Source: DATFQI01 sp963816955 (GTDB taxonomy: Bacteria > Actinomycetota > Thermoleophilia > Solirubrobacterales > Solirubrobacteraceae). From it: a stretch of DNA of 64,000 nucleotides. Shown here one piece after another: positions 15,229 to 25,622 of the stretch. A program made the position numbers and the translations under genes. Position 1 is the first letter of the stretch. Every line of letters begins with the position of its first letter. The notes beneath the pieces are model-generated. The model was not told the DNA's origin. It saw only the letters and a list, made by a program, of their open reading frames with translations, and ran no database searches. Location: positions 62,001 through 126,000 of the forward strand of contig CAWFME010000008.1 in assembly GCA_963816955.1 (NCBI GenBank). The letters are read 5' to 3'.

Positions 15229-16908
15229 TCACCCCACCATCTCGCGGGCGGCGGCGCCGGCCGGGATCATCGGGTAGGTGTTCTCCTCGCGCGTGACGCG
15301 GACGTCGACGACGACCGGGCCCTCCGTCTCGAGCGCGGCCTTGATGTCGGCGACCAGCGTGGTCTTGTCCGTCAGGCGGATGCCGGTGGCCCCGTAGGCC
15401 TCGGCGAGCTTGACGAAGTCCGGCCACTGGCCCATGTCGACCTGCGAGTAGCGCTTGTCCCAGAACAGCTCCTGCCACTGGCGGACCATGCCCAGGTAGC
15501 CGTTGTTGGCGATGAACACCTTGACCGGGATCCGGTTCGCGGTGCAGGTGGCCAGCTCCTGCGCGTTCATCTGGATCGAGCCGTCGCCGGTGATGACGAT
15601 CGTCGGCACGTCGGGCCGGGCCACCGCCGCGCCCATGCCGGCCGGCAGGCCGAAGCCCATCGTGCCCAGGCCGCCCGAGTTGATCCAGCGCCGCGGCTTG
15701 TCGAAGTGGAAGTACTGCGCCGTCCACATCTGGTGCTGGCCGACGTCGGAGGCGACGATCGCCTCGCCGCCCGTGGCCTCGTAGAGCGCCTCGATCAGGT
15801 ACTGCGGCTTGATCTCGGTGTCGGTGGAGTCCTCGTAGCGCAGCGGGTGCTGGGCGCGCCAGCCCTCGATCCGCTCCCACCACTCGGCCAGCCGGGAGCT
15901 CTCCGCGCCCGTGGCGCGGTACTCCGTGACCAGCCGCTGGACGATGTTCTTGGCGTCGCCCACGATCGGGATGTGCGCGGGGACGTTCTTGGAGATCTCC
16001 GCCGGGTCGATGTCGATGTGGATGAACTTGGCCCGCGGGGCGAACTCGGACAGCTTGCCCGTGATGCGGTCGTCGAAGCGGGCGCCGATCGCGACGATCA
16101 GGTCCGCCTCGTCCATCGCGTAGTTCGCCGCGCGGGTGCCGTGCATCCCGAGCATCCCGAGCCACTGGGCATGCGGCGCCGGGAAGGCGCCGAGGCCCAT
16201 CAGCGTGCAGGTGACCGGGAAGCGGTCGGACAGCGCCAGCTCGGTCAGCGCCGCCGACGCGCCGGCGTTGATGACGCCGCCGCCCGCGTAGATCACTGGC
16301 CGGCGGGCGTTGGCCAGCGCCTTGGCGGCGAGGCGGATCTGCTTCGAGTTGCCCTCGGTGGTCGGCTGGTAGCCGGGCAGGCGGACGTCGCCGACCGGCT
16401 CGTAGTCGATCTCCGCGCGCGTGAGGTCCACCGGCAGGTCGATCAGCACGGGGCCCGGGCGGCCGGTGCGGGCGATGTGGAACGCCTCGTGCACGACCCG
16501 CGGGATCTCCGCCGGGTGCTGGATCATGAACGAGTGCTTGACGATCGGCATGGTGATGCCGAAGGTGTCCGCCTCCTGGAAGCCGTCCGTGCCGAGCAGG
16601 TCCGTGCGCACCTGGCCCGTGAAGGCCACGAGCGGCACGGAGTCCATCATCGCGTCGGTCAGCGGCGTGACGATGTTGGTGGCCCCGGGACCCGAGGTCG
16701 CGAACACGACGCCGACCTTGCCGGACGCCTTGGCGTAGCCCTCGGCGGCGTGGCCGCCGCCGGCCTCGTGACGGACGAGGATGTGGCGGATGCCCGCGTC
16801 GACGAAGGCGTCGTAGGTGGGGAGGTTCGCGCCGCCGGGGTACCCGAATACCACGTCGACACCTTCTGCCTTCAGGCATTCCATGACCGCGTCGACTGCT
16901 CGCATCAT
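15229..16908 (-). CDS. ilvB: Acetolactate synthase large (catalytic) subunit
   Basis: IlvB is the ThDP/FAD enzyme that condenses two pyruvates, or pyruvate and 2-oxobutyrate, at the entry to branched-chain amino acid synthesis. The 559-residue protein has the full three-domain plan: VFGYPGGANLPTYDAF and LVRHEAGGGHAAEGYA with the catalytic Glu, SGPGATNIVTPLTDA, FQEADTFGITMPIVKHS, the FAD domain with GARFDDRITGK, and the ThDP-Mg motif from GDGSIQMNAQEL to FIANN. A strong AAGGAGG lies 8 nt before the first of two adjacent ATGs. The gap upstream is only 61 nt and holds a small CCTGCG/CGCAGG hairpin (16941-16954). Confidence 0.97.
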   Translation of the reverse strand: MMRAVDAVMECLKAEGVDVVFGYPGGANLPTYDAFVDAGIRHILVRHEAGGGHAAEGYAKASGKVGVVFATSGPGATNIVTPLTDAMMDSVPLVAFTGQVRTDLLGTDGFQEADTFGITMPIVKHSFMIQHPAEIPRVVHEAFHIARTGRPGPVLIDLPVDLTRAEIDYEPVGDVRLPGYQPTTEGNSKQIRLAAKALANARRPVIYAGGGVINAGASAALTELALSDRFPVTCTLMGLGAFPAPHAQWLGMLGMHGTRAANYAMDEADLIVAIGARFDDRITGKLSEFAPRAKFIHIDIDPAEISKNVPAHIPIVGDAKNIVQRLVTEYRATGAESSRLAEWWERIEGWRAQHPLRYEDSTDTEIKPQYLIEALYEATGGEAIVASDVGQHQMWTAQYFHFDKPRRWINSGGLGTMGFGLPAGMGAAVARPDVPTIVITGDGSIQMNAQELATCTANRIPVKVFIANNGYLGMVRQWQELFWDKRYSQVDMGQWPDFVKLAEAYGATGIRLTDKTTLVADIKAALETEGPVVVDVRVTREENTYPMIPAGAAAREMVG

Positions 16909-16916
16909 CAGCGCTT

Positions 16917-16923
16917 CCTCCTT
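16917..16923 (-). promoter_or_regulatory. Strong ribosome-binding site of ilvB
   Basis: AAGGAGG on the minus strand with an 8-nt spacer fixes the ilvB start at 16908. It stands out because many other genes here lack any Shine-Dalgarno sequence. Confidence 0.7.
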
Positions 16924-16969
16924 CCCAGAGTTCCGAGGGTCCTGCGGGCGCAGGCTTCCGCGGGCCAGT

Positions 16970-17254
16970 CTACCGGCGCATTGCGGCCGATTCGGGCTCG
17001 ATCGCGACCTCGGGGAAGTCGAGCTCGGTGCCGCAGCGGGTGCAGATCGCGTCGTGGAGCTTGACCACCCTGCCGCAGCCGGGGCATTGGCGGCGCAGCT
17101 CGTCGCGGTCGTTGCGGTACAGCAGGGCCGCGAGCAGCCCGGCGATCGGGACGAGCGCCGAGATCGCGAACCAGAGGAAGAACGAGGACCCCTTGACCTT
17201 GCCGATGATCCCCCCGGCGAGGCCGAAGAAGAAGCAGAGGACGAGGTAGGCCAA
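16970..17254 (-). CDS. Membrane protein with zinc-ribbon tail
   Basis: The 94-residue protein has two hydrophobic helices (about residues 2-18 and 25-45) followed by a zinc-ribbon-like CPGCGRVVKLHDAICTRCG (two CxxC pairs, about residues 57-75) and an acidic tail. It resembles the many small YqaE-like/zinc-ribbon membrane proteins of unknown function. It lies 3 nt after the next upstream gene and 61 nt before ilvB, all on the same strand. Confidence 0.75.
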   Translation of the reverse strand: MAYLVLCFFFGLAGGIIGKVKGSSFFLWFAISALVPIAGLLAALLYRNDRDELRRQCPGCGRVVKLHDAICTRCGTELDFPEVAIEPESAAMRR

Positions 17255-17257
17255 GGA

Positions 17258-17452
17258 TCAGATTCTGCGGACGGCCCAGACCACCGCGACCGCGAGGGCC
17301 ACGAGCAGGACGCCCCACAGCAGCGCCATGACGAGGCCGGCGACGATGCCGAAGACGATCTTCAGCGCGATCACCGCGACGGCGAGCAGGACGATCCAGG
17401 CGACGACCCGGCGGGCCAGTGTCCCGAAGGCAGAGGGCTCGGTGTGCTCCAT
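17258..17452 (-). CDS. Small two-helix membrane protein
   Basis: The 64-residue protein consists of a short polar start (MEHTEPSAFGTLARR) and two hydrophobic helices separated by a Gly/Ala turn, ending AVVWAVRRI. I do not recognise a family. The ATG at 17452 is preferred over a TTG at 17479. It is 3 nt from the zinc-ribbon membrane gene, so the two are probably co-expressed. Confidence 0.6.
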   Translation of the reverse strand: MEHTEPSAFGTLARRVVAWIVLLAVAVIALKIVFGIVAGLVMALLWGVLLVALAVAVVWAVRRI

Positions 17453-17502
17453 GCCAGAGATGCTATCCCGCGCCCTCAACGGCGCCTAACGCACGGGGGG
17501 AG

Positions 17503-17542
17503 GGCCCGCCGCCCCGGAGGAGGAGGATCGGGGCGGCGGGCC
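17503..17542. terminator. Strong intrinsic-type terminator hairpin
   Basis: A perfect 13-bp GC-rich stem pairs 17503-17515 (GGCCCGCCGCCCC) with 17530-17542, with a 14-nt purine-rich loop. On the plus strand it is followed by GTTTGTCT; on the minus strand by a C/T-rich tract. It sits directly downstream of the minus-strand gene ending at 17564, which it most likely terminates. Confidence 0.75.
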
Positions 17543-17563
17543 GTTTGTCTCGATCGGTGGGAG

Positions 17564-17779
17564 TCAGTCGTGGCGCTGCTTGAGGTGCGCGAAGCGGTCG
17601 GCGCCGCGCGTTTCGCGGCCCTCGACGCGGAGACGCGCCAGGCGGTAGCGGCGGACGAGCTCGTCGTCGCGGCCGGTGGCCGGGACGAGCACGAGCCGCC
17701 GCGCCACGGGCGCGGGCGGGTCGCCGGTCGTGTGGTCGGGACGAAGCTGGGCGGCGGCGGTGGAGGTCATGGGAAGCAT
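17564..17779 (-). CDS. Small protein of unknown function, 71 aa
   Basis: I do not recognise this protein. The first ~28 residues are disordered and Pro/Thr-rich; the rest is charged and probably helical (GRDDELVRRYRLARLRVEGR, then FAHLKQRHD). It is placed between a strong terminator and another gene on the same strand, and its frame has good third-position GC. An internal ATG at 17770 is an alternative start. Confidence 0.55.
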   Translation of the reverse strand: MLPMTSTAAAQLRPDHTTGDPPAPVARRLVLVPATGRDDELVRRYRLARLRVEGRETRGADRFAHLKQRHD

Positions 17780-17853
17780 GATCGGGCCGCGGCGCCCCGC
17801 CTTCGATGGCCCGTTGTCCAAGAAACCCCGGGCCGGGGTCCTCCCGCGTGGAA

Positions 17854-18537
17854 TCAGCGGCCGCGCCGCGCCGTGGCGCGCGCGGCGTCCAGCGCCGGGC
17901 GCATCGCGCTCGGCAGGCGGCGCCGCACGCGCCAGGTGGCGCCGCTGAACGCGAGGTTGGCCACGGTGGCGAAGCCGGTCTCGTCCTCGCGCAGCGCGAG
18001 CAGCAGGTGGGCCGTGCGGTCGGCGGACGGGAGCGAGGGATCGTCGGCCCGCACGCACCAGCAGTGCACGCGGCGGCCGCCGGGGCGCACGAGCAGCGCG
18101 CCGGCCTCCCCCACGAGCCAGACGCCGAGCCGGCCGCGCTCGAGCACCAGCCCGGTGGCGGCGTGCAGCTCGCGCGCCTCGTGGCCGACGAGGTCGCCGA
18201 GCAGGCCGAGCGCGGTCTGCTCCGCGGCGGGGCCGTGACGGCGCGCCGGCCGCACGACCTTGGCGCCGCGGTTGGCGTAGAGCTCCGGGATCGCCCAGGC
18301 GTGCACGAGCGCGAGCAGCGACGCGGGCGCGAGCCCCGGCTCGATCCCGACGAGGATCAGCGCCGTGGCCACGAACGGCACGCTGTGGGCGGCCGTGCTC
18401 AGCGTCCACAGCCGGCCGCGGGCGCGCAGCGAGCGGGCGTCGACGGGGCGCCGCCAGGCGACGCTCGCGCGCTCCGGCAACCCGGCGCCGAGCGCCACGC
18501 CGGTGGCGGCCGGAGCCGCGCGGCGGGCCGCGGCCAT
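17854..18537 (-). CDS. Protein of unknown function with hydrophobic N-terminal half, 227 aa
   Basis: I do not recognise a named family. After an Ala-rich start the protein has LPERASVAWRRPVDARSLRA, then two hydrophobic segments (TLSTAAHSVPFVATALILVG and PASLLALVHAWAIPEL) with YANRGAKVV, and a soluble C-terminal half that looks like an alpha/beta domain (LGVWLVGEAGALLV, HCWCVRAD, AHLLLALREDETGFATVANL). The Arg/Pro-rich tail ends ARATARRGR. The frame is open to 18663, but that extension lies in the palindromic element, so the ATG at 18537 is preferred. Confidence 0.65.
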   Translation of the reverse strand: MAAARRAAPAATGVALGAGLPERASVAWRRPVDARSLRARGRLWTLSTAAHSVPFVATALILVGIEPGLAPASLLALVHAWAIPELYANRGAKVVRPARRHGPAAEQTALGLLGDLVGHEARELHAATGLVLERGRLGVWLVGEAGALLVRPGGRRVHCWCVRADDPSLPSADRTAHLLLALREDETGFATVANLAFSGATWRVRRRLPSAMRPALDAARATARRGR

Positions 18538-18545
18538 GGAGTCCG

Positions 18546-18695
18546 TCAAAGAAGAACCGGCCCGACCGGGGTGGCCGTGGACCGAGCCGGGCGCCGCACG
18601 AATCCGAAGGGAATCCCTCCGGGATTCTCGAGGGTTCGGGTGGCGATCCGGCGAAGTGTCCACGGGCCGCGTCCGGGCGTGGCTGGGTTCTTTGA
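18546..18695. repeat. Long nested imperfect palindrome
   Basis: This gap folds back on itself in layers. TCAAAGAAGAACC (18546-18558) matches GGTTCTTTGA (18686-18695) apart from a 3-nt insertion. GGCCGTGGAC (18573-18582) matches GTCCACGGGCC (18658-18668) with one extra base. GCCGGGCGCC (18586-18595) matches 18642-18652, and GAATCCC (18611-18617) pairs with GGGATTC (18621-18627). Size and layering resemble the elements at 7100 and 44252 but the sequence is different. It sits upstream of the 17854-18537 gene, so it could be a terminator for 18703-18927, a leader, or a decayed mobile element. Confidence 0.6.
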
Positions 18696-18702
18696 TGGGC
18701 TC

Positions 18703-18927
18703 CTAGCCCCCGGCGATCGGGCGCCGCAGGATCACGAGGCTCGCGTCGGCGGGCAGCGCCGTGACCTGGCGCGCCTGCCCCTCGCCCTCGCTGACCACGG
18801 CGTAGTAGCCGGCCTCGAGCTGCTCGCGGAACGCGGCGGACGCGGAGGCGAACGCTGCGTCGTCGGCTGCCGTCCACTCCGCGAGCGTCGTGTGGCCGGT
18901 GCGGTCCATCCGTACGAGGCGTGCCAT
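18703..18927 (-). CDS. Small protein of unknown function, 74 aa
   Basis: The protein starts MARLVRMDRTGHTTLAEW and continues with an Ala-rich helix (ASASAAFREQLEAGYYAVVS) and a strand segment (RQVTALPADASLVILRRPIAGG). The pattern fits a small alpha/beta fold of the kind often encoded next to signalling genes in actinobacteria, but I know no function. It lies 35 nt downstream of the GGDEF-EAL gene. Confidence 0.6.
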   Translation of the reverse strand: MARLVRMDRTGHTTLAEWTAADDAAFASASAAFREQLEAGYYAVVSEGEGQARQVTALPADASLVILRRPIAGG

Positions 18928-18962
18928 GGGCAGATGGTACGCCCCGGGGGCCCGGGCTCAAC

Positions 18963-20933
18963 TCACGTGGCGCGCGGGGCGGCGGCCCACGCCGCGAGCT
19001 CGTCGGCCGGGAGCGGCGGGCTGATCGCGAACCCCTGGGCCAGGTGGCAGCCGAGCGCGCGCAGCTCGGCCAGCGCGGCGTCGCTCTCCACTCCCTCGGC
19101 GACGACCTCCATCCCGAGGTGGCGCGCGAGGTCGATCGTCGAGCGCACGATCGCGCGGTCTGAGGCCTGGTGGTCCATCTCCATCACGAACGAGCGGTCG
19201 ATCTTGATCGCGCTGACGGGCAGCTGCTTGAGGTAGGCCAGCGAGGAGAAGCCCGTCCCGAAGTCGTCGACCGACAGCCGGATCCCGAGCGCGGTCAGCT
19301 CCTCGAGCACGGCGAGCGAGCCCTCGGCGTCGATCATCCCGACGGTCTCGGTGATCTCGAGCTCGAGCTGGGAGTGGTAGCCGTCGAGGATGCCCGCCAG
19401 CTCGCGCGGCAGCTCGGGGGTGATCGAGCGCACCGAGAGGTTGACCGCCACGCGCAGGTCGAGGCCGGCGTCGTGCCAGCGCTCGGCCTGCTCGAGCGCC
19501 GACTGGATCACCCACAGGGTCAGCCGCCGGATCACGCCCGTGTGCTCGGCCGGCTCGATGAACGCCTCGGGCGCCAGCTCGCCCCGCTCCGGGTGCGGCC
19601 AGCGCACGAGCGCCTCGACGCCGCGCAGCCGGCCCGTGGCGAGCTCCACCTGGGGCTGGAAGACGAGCCGCAGCTCGCCGGCGTCGATCGCGCCGCCCAG
19701 CTCGGCCACGAGCGTGAGCCGCTCCACCCCGTGCTCGTCGAATGCGTCGGAGTAGACGACGGCCGGGCGGTGTGCCGCCTTCGCGCGCGAGAGCGCGACG
19801 TCGGCGTGGCGCAGCAGCGCGTCGAAGGTGGTCCCGTGGTCGGGATGGCAGGCGATGCCCACCGCCGCAGCGAGGTCGAGCTCGACGCCGCGGACCATGA
19901 CCGGCGCCGAGAGCTCCGCGAGCGCGCGGGCGGCGACCGCCTCGCAGGCCGCCACGCCCTCGACCCGCCCGAGGATCAGCGCGAACTCGTCGCCGCCGAG
20001 GCGGGCGGCGACGTCGCGCGGCTCCGCCACCGCCGACAGCCGCTTCGCGACCTCCACCAGCACGAGGTCGCCGCGGCGGTGGCCGAGCGTCTCGTTGATC
20101 TCCTTGAAGCGCTCGAGCCCGATCATCAGCACACCGACCTGCCCGCCCGTGCGCGACGCGCGGTGCAGCGCGCGCTCGAGCACCTTCGCGACGTCCTCCC
20201 GGTTGGAGAGCCCGGTCACGCGGTCGTGGCGCGCCTCGTGCTCGTTGATGACCGCCTGCCGGCTGCCGAGCTGGATCGCCACGAGCGGGAGCCCGATCAG
20301 CGGCAGCAGCCACAGGCTGTAGTCGGCGGCCACGAGGATTCCGGGCACGAGCGCGACGAGCACCACGGTCCACCACGCGTTCAGCAGCAGGTCGCTGCGG
20401 ATCATCAGCCACGGGCTGACGCCGCGCGCGAGCGCCGGCGGCGTGCTCGCCAGCGCGGTGTTGCAGGCCAGGAACACGACCGCGGCCGCCACGAGCGCCG
20501 GCAGGTGCTCGAGCTCCAGGTACTGCAGGCCGTTCTCGTCTGGGAGCTCGCCCGTCAGGAGGACCAGCAGGCCGCCCGCGAGCGTCCAGCAGATCGCGTA
20601 CTGGGCGACGTTGAACACGAGCCGCTCGAACGGGCGGCGGCGAACGCCCTCGGCGAGCGCGAGCGCCAGCGCGTGCACGATCACGACGGTCGCGACGCCG
20701 TCCGTGAGCAGCAGCGCGAAGGCGAAGGTCGTCGAGAACGACACCTCGCCGTCGCCGTCGGGGATCTCGACCGGGAACAGCTCGGCCACGAGGATCGCCA
20801 CCGCGAGCAGCGCGAGCAGCCCGTCCGCGTGTTCGAGCGCGTCGCCGCCGCCGAGGACCGCGAACGCGACCAGGGGCAAGAGGCCGGCGAGGGAGACGGC
20901 CGCGACGAACGGACGGTGTGACTGCGGCTGCAC
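18963..20933 (-). CDS. Membrane GGDEF-EAL protein (c-di-GMP turnover)
   Basis: The 656-residue protein begins with about seven hydrophobic segments (residues ~10-225). A GGDEF domain follows, opening with DRVTGLSNRED and carrying RFKEINETLGHRRGD and the intact RLGGDEFALI near residue 315. The EAL domain starts after residue ~400 and has LRLVFQPQVEL, GVEALVRWPHP (EAL intact), AVNLSVRSI, ELEITETVGM, SVDDFGTGFSSL and VVAEGVES. All catalytic metal and substrate motifs appear present in both domains, so it may make or degrade c-di-GMP, or one domain may act as a sensor. The N-terminus is an uncharacterised membrane sensor. Confidence 0.92.
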   Translation of the reverse strand: MQPQSHRPFVAAVSLAGLLPLVAFAVLGGGDALEHADGLLALLAVAILVAELFPVEIPDGDGEVSFSTTFAFALLLTDGVATVVIVHALALALAEGVRRRPFERLVFNVAQYAICWTLAGGLLVLLTGELPDENGLQYLELEHLPALVAAAVVFLACNTALASTPPALARGVSPWLMIRSDLLLNAWWTVVLVALVPGILVAADYSLWLLPLIGLPLVAIQLGSRQAVINEHEARHDRVTGLSNREDVAKVLERALHRASRTGGQVGVLMIGLERFKEINETLGHRRGDLVLVEVAKRLSAVAEPRDVAARLGGDEFALILGRVEGVAACEAVAARALAELSAPVMVRGVELDLAAAVGIACHPDHGTTFDALLRHADVALSRAKAAHRPAVVYSDAFDEHGVERLTLVAELGGAIDAGELRLVFQPQVELATGRLRGVEALVRWPHPERGELAPEAFIEPAEHTGVIRRLTLWVIQSALEQAERWHDAGLDLRVAVNLSVRSITPELPRELAGILDGYHSQLELEITETVGMIDAEGSLAVLEELTALGIRLSVDDFGTGFSSLAYLKQLPVSAIKIDRSFVMEMDHQASDRAIVRSTIDLARHLGMEVVAEGVESDAALAELRALGCHLAQGFAISPPLPADELAAWAAAPRAT

Positions 20934-21027
20934 GGCAGAGGGGCCTCAGCCGTGATTGTTCACGAGGTCACCACTTCTTGGGGGCCATGCCCCGGCTGAT
21001 CGACCCCGGGGCGGCCGACCTTGAGCG

Positions 21028-22454
<1,427 letters not shown>

Positions 22455-22458
<4 letters not shown>

Positions 22459-23876
22459 GCCCGCCTCGTCTTCGAGCCGTCGAAGCCGATCGCCTGCTCC
22501 AGCGCGTGGGCGGCGTCGAAGATGCGGTTCTCGCTGAACGCCGGGCCGGCGAGCTGGAAGCCGGTCGGCAGCCCCTCCGAGAGACCGTTGGGGATCGAGA
22601 TCGCCGGGATGCCGGCGAGGCTCATCGGGACCGCGCAGAAGTCGTTGAGGTACATCGAGAGCGGGTCGTCGAGCTTTGCGCCGAGCTCGAACGCGACCGT
22701 CGGGCTCGTCGGGGTGGCGATGAAGTCGAACGACTCCCACGCCGCGTTGAAGTCCTCCGAGATGCGCGTGCGAACCTTCTGCGCGCGGCCGTAGTAGGCG
22801 TCGTAGTAGCCCGAGGACAGCGCGTAGGTGCCGATCATGATGCGGCGCTTGACCTCCGCGCCGAAGCCGGCCTCGCGCGTCGCCGTGTACATGTGCAGCA
22901 GGTCGCCGTCGCCGCCCTCGCGCAGGCCGTAGCGGACGCCGTCGTAGCGGGCGAGGTTCGAGGACGCCTCGGCCGGGGCGAGGATGTAGTAGGCGGCCAG
23001 CGCGTGCGGGGCGTGCGGGAGCTTGGTCGGCTCGACGACCGCGCCGAGCTCGCGAGCGAGCTCCAGCGTCTCCTGGAAGCTCTTCAGGACGCCGGGCTCG
23101 ATGCCCTCCCCCGTGAGCTCCTCGGGGACGCCGATCCGGATGCCCTGCAGGTCGGTCGCGCTCGGGGCGCCGATCGGGTCGGGCAGGCCGAGCGAGGTCG
23201 AGTCGCGCGGGTCCTTGCCGACCATCGCGCCGAGCAGCAGCGCGGCGTCGGTCACGTCGCGCGTGAACGGGCCCGCCTGGTCCAGCGAGGAGGCGAAGGC
23301 GATCATCCCGAAGCGCGAGACCGCGCCGTAGGTCGGCTTCATCCCGACGATCCCGCAGAGCGCGGCGGGCTGGCGGATCGAGCCGCCGGTGTCGGTGCCG
23401 ATCGACCACGGGGCGCTGCCCGCGGCGACGGCGGCGGCCGAGCCCCCCGACGAGCCGCCGGGCACCCGCCCGGTGTCCCACGGGTTCAGCGTCGGGCCGT
23501 AGGCGGAGTGCTCCGTCGAGGAGCCCATCGCGAACTCGTCCTGGTTGGTCTTGCCCAGCAGCGGCGCGCCCGCGCCGGCCAGGCGCTCGACGGCGGTGGC
23601 CGAGTAGGGCGGGCGGTAGCGCTCGAGGATCTTCGAGCCGGCCTGGCTCGGAACCCCCTCGGTGGCGAACAGGTCCTTGATGGCGACGGGGACGCCCGCC
23701 AGCGGCGCGTCGCGCTCGACAGCGGGCGGCTCGGCGTTGGCCACCCACGTGTAGGCGTTGAGCTCGTCGGCGGCCGCGCGCTCGCGGTAGGCGCTCCAGA
23801 CGGCCTCGGGCTCGACCTCGCCGCGGTGGATCGCCTCGACCGCCTGCGCGGCGGTCAGCTCCAGCAGGTCGCTCAT
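22455..23876 (-). CDS. gatA: Asp/Glu-tRNA amidotransferase subunit A (amidase)
   Basis: GatA releases ammonia from glutamine for the tRNA amidation reaction. The 473-residue protein has the amidase-signature Ser-cisSer-Lys triad: Lys in GVPVAIKDLF (about residue 70), the Gly/Ser-rich loop GGSSGGSAAAVAAG, and TDTGGSIRQPAALCG with the nucleophile Ser. The usual MGSSTEHSAYGPTLNPWD segment precedes the loop. Both ends overlap neighbours by 4 nt. Confidence 0.97.
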
Positions 23877-24175
23877 CCGCCGCCCCCGGCGCCCGGGCTC
23901 GGCACGCGGAAGCCGCCCTGCGCGGCGTCGGGCGCCGCGGCCAGCGCGACCTCCTGCGGCAGCGACGGCACGGGCTCGTCGGCGCGCAGCGCGTTCTCGA
24001 CGTTGACGACGTGCGACGTCGGCTCCACCTCGTCGAGGCCGTCGAGCTCGTCGATCGTCTCGACCCAGTCGAACACCTTCGAGAGCTCATCGGAGAAGCG
24101 GCCGACCTCGTCCTCGGTCAGCTCGAGGCGGGCGAGGCGGGCGACGTGGAGGACCTGGTCGCGAGAGAGGGACAC
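23873..24175 (-). CDS. gatC: Asp/Glu-tRNA amidotransferase subunit C
   Basis: GatC is the small stabilising subunit. The 100-residue protein matches the family across its length: VLHVARLARLELTEDEV, SKVFDWVETIDELD and DEVEPTSHVVN. The last ~20 residues are a low-complexity Gly/Pro extension (PSPGAGGGG). It is the first gene of the gat operon, 10 nt after the membrane gene ahead of it. Confidence 0.95.
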   Translation of the reverse strand: MSLSRDQVLHVARLARLELTEDEVGRFSDELSKVFDWVETIDELDGLDEVEPTSHVVNVENALRADEPVPSLPQEVALAAAPDAAQGGFRVPSPGAGGGG

Positions 24176-24185
24176 GGCGTGGATC

Positions 24186-24641
24186 TTAGGAGCGCGCCGG
24201 TGTCGGGCGGCGCTCGGGCTCCGGCGGCGCCGGGTCGGCCGGCCGCGGGCGCTCGTCGCTGAGCGACAGCCAGGCGCCCAGGAAGACGCCGAGGGTCGCC
24301 AGGAGCCCCAGGTACGCGCCGTAGGAGACGATGATCTGCTCGTTGGGCCCGGGCTGGTTGAGGATCCGGTAGAGGACGATCAGCGTGCCGGCGAGCGCGA
24401 GGGTGGTCGTGATGACGCCGAGCGCCACCGGCAGCGCCGGCCCGCGGCCCACGACCTGGCTGAGCGCGAGCGCGATCCCGAGCAGGGCGATCAGCGCCAG
24501 CAGGACGTCGATGACGCCGAACGCCTCCCAGGCGGTCAGGGTGTTGTCGCTGGGCACCTCGTACCAGGGCCGGAACAGCGCGAAGGACAGCACGAGCGCG
24601 GAGACGCCCGTGACGATGTCCCCGGCCCGGACGCGCCTCAT
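24186..24641 (-). CDS. Four-helix membrane protein of unknown function
   Basis: The 151-residue protein has about four hydrophobic segments (residues ~8-26, 42-62, 70-90, 105-130) and a Pro-rich cytoplasmic tail (ERPRPADPAPPEPERR). The start ATG overlaps the folD stop as ATGA. Similar small membrane proteins are common in this lineage and uncharacterised. Confidence 0.7.
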   Translation of the reverse strand: MRRVRAGDIVTGVSALVLSFALFRPWYEVPSDNTLTAWEAFGVIDVLLALIALLGIALALSQVVGRGPALPVALGVITTTLALAGTLIVLYRILNQPGPNEQIIVSYGAYLGLLATLGVFLGAWLSLSDERPRPADPAPPEPERRPTPARS

Positions 24642-25489
24642 GCCGCCTGCGCCTTCGCCGCCAGCAGCGTGTTGCGCAGCAGCATCGCGATCGTCATCGG
24701 GCCCACGCCGCCCGGCACGGGCGTGATCAGCGCGGCGCGCTCGGCCGCCGCCGCATACGCGACGTCGCCGACGAGCCCGGCCTCCGTGCGGTTGATGCCG
24801 ACGTCGATCACCGTCGCCCCCTCCTTGACCCAGTCGCCCTGCACGAACTCCGGCCGCCCGACCGCGGCCACCAGCACGTCGGCGCGGCGGCAGACCGCCG
24901 CGAGGTCGCGCGTGCGCGAGTGGCAGGTGGTGACCGTGGCGTTGGCGGCCAGCAGCAGCGCGGCCAGCGGCTTGCCGACGAGGTCCGAGCGGCCGACGAC
25001 GACGGCCTCGGCGCCCTCGAGCGCGACGTCGTGGCGGCGCAGCATCTCCATCACCCCGGACGGGGTGCACGGGCGCAGGCCGGGGCGGCCCTTGGCGAGC
25101 AGCCCCGCGGAGATCGGGGTGAGGCCGTCGACGTCCTTGAGCGGGTCGATCAGCTCGGTCAGGGCCGAGCCGTCGACCTGCGGGGGCGTCGGGAGCTGGA
25201 GCAGGATCCCCGAGACGGCCGGGTCGTCGTTGAGGCGTTGCAGCAGCCGCGAGACCTCCTCGTGGGCCGTGTCGTGCGGGAGCCGGTGGTCGAAGCCCTC
25301 GATGCCGGCCTCGGCGGAGGCCTTCTGCTTGCCGCCGACGTAGACGGCCGACGCGGGGTCGTCGCCGACGAGCACGGTCGCGAGGCCGGGGGCGCGGTGG
25401 CCCTCCTGCACCCAGGCGGCGACGTCCGCGCGCACCTCGTCGCGGACCGCCTGCGCGATCGCCTTCCCGTCGATGACCTGGGCCGCCAT
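24638..25489 (-). CDS. folD: Methylene-THF dehydrogenase / methenyl-THF cyclohydrolase
   Basis: FolD interconverts 5,10-methylene-, methenyl- and 10-formyl-THF with NADP. The 283-residue protein has VYVGGKQKASAEAGIE with the catalytic Lys and Tyr, GILLQLPTPPQVD, DVDGLTPISAG, PCTPSGVMEML, the Rossmann VVVGRSDLVGKPLA and the C-terminal signature TPVPGGVGPMTIAMLLRNT. It opens a four- or five-gene run continuing into the membrane gene and gatCAB. Confidence 0.97.
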   Translation of the reverse strand: MAAQVIDGKAIAQAVRDEVRADVAAWVQEGHRAPGLATVLVGDDPASAVYVGGKQKASAEAGIEGFDHRLPHDTAHEEVSRLLQRLNDDPAVSGILLQLPTPPQVDGSALTELIDPLKDVDGLTPISAGLLAKGRPGLRPCTPSGVMEMLRRHDVALEGAEAVVVGRSDLVGKPLAALLLAANATVTTCHSRTRDLAAVCRRADVLVAAVGRPEFVQGDWVKEGATVIDVGINRTEAGLVGDVAYAAAAERAALITPVPGGVGPMTIAMLLRNTLLAAKAQAA

Positions 25490-25604
25490 TGCGGGCGAGC
25501 AGGCTATCGAGCGGGCCGGAGTGCGGTGAAGGTCGCACGCTGCGGCGAGCAGCAGGTACGGCGCTGGCGAGGAGCAGGAGGCGGCGCACGGCCGCCGGAT
25601 GCTG

Positions 25605-25622
25605 AGGGCCGGATCCGGCCCT
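25605..25622 (-). terminator. Palindrome at the end of the small membrane gene
   Basis: AGGGCCGGATCCGGCCCT is a fully self-complementary 18-mer that begins at the stop codon of the gene ending at 25622. It would make an 8-bp hairpin. The downstream 132-nt gap to folD holds no gene and no T-run. Confidence 0.5.
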
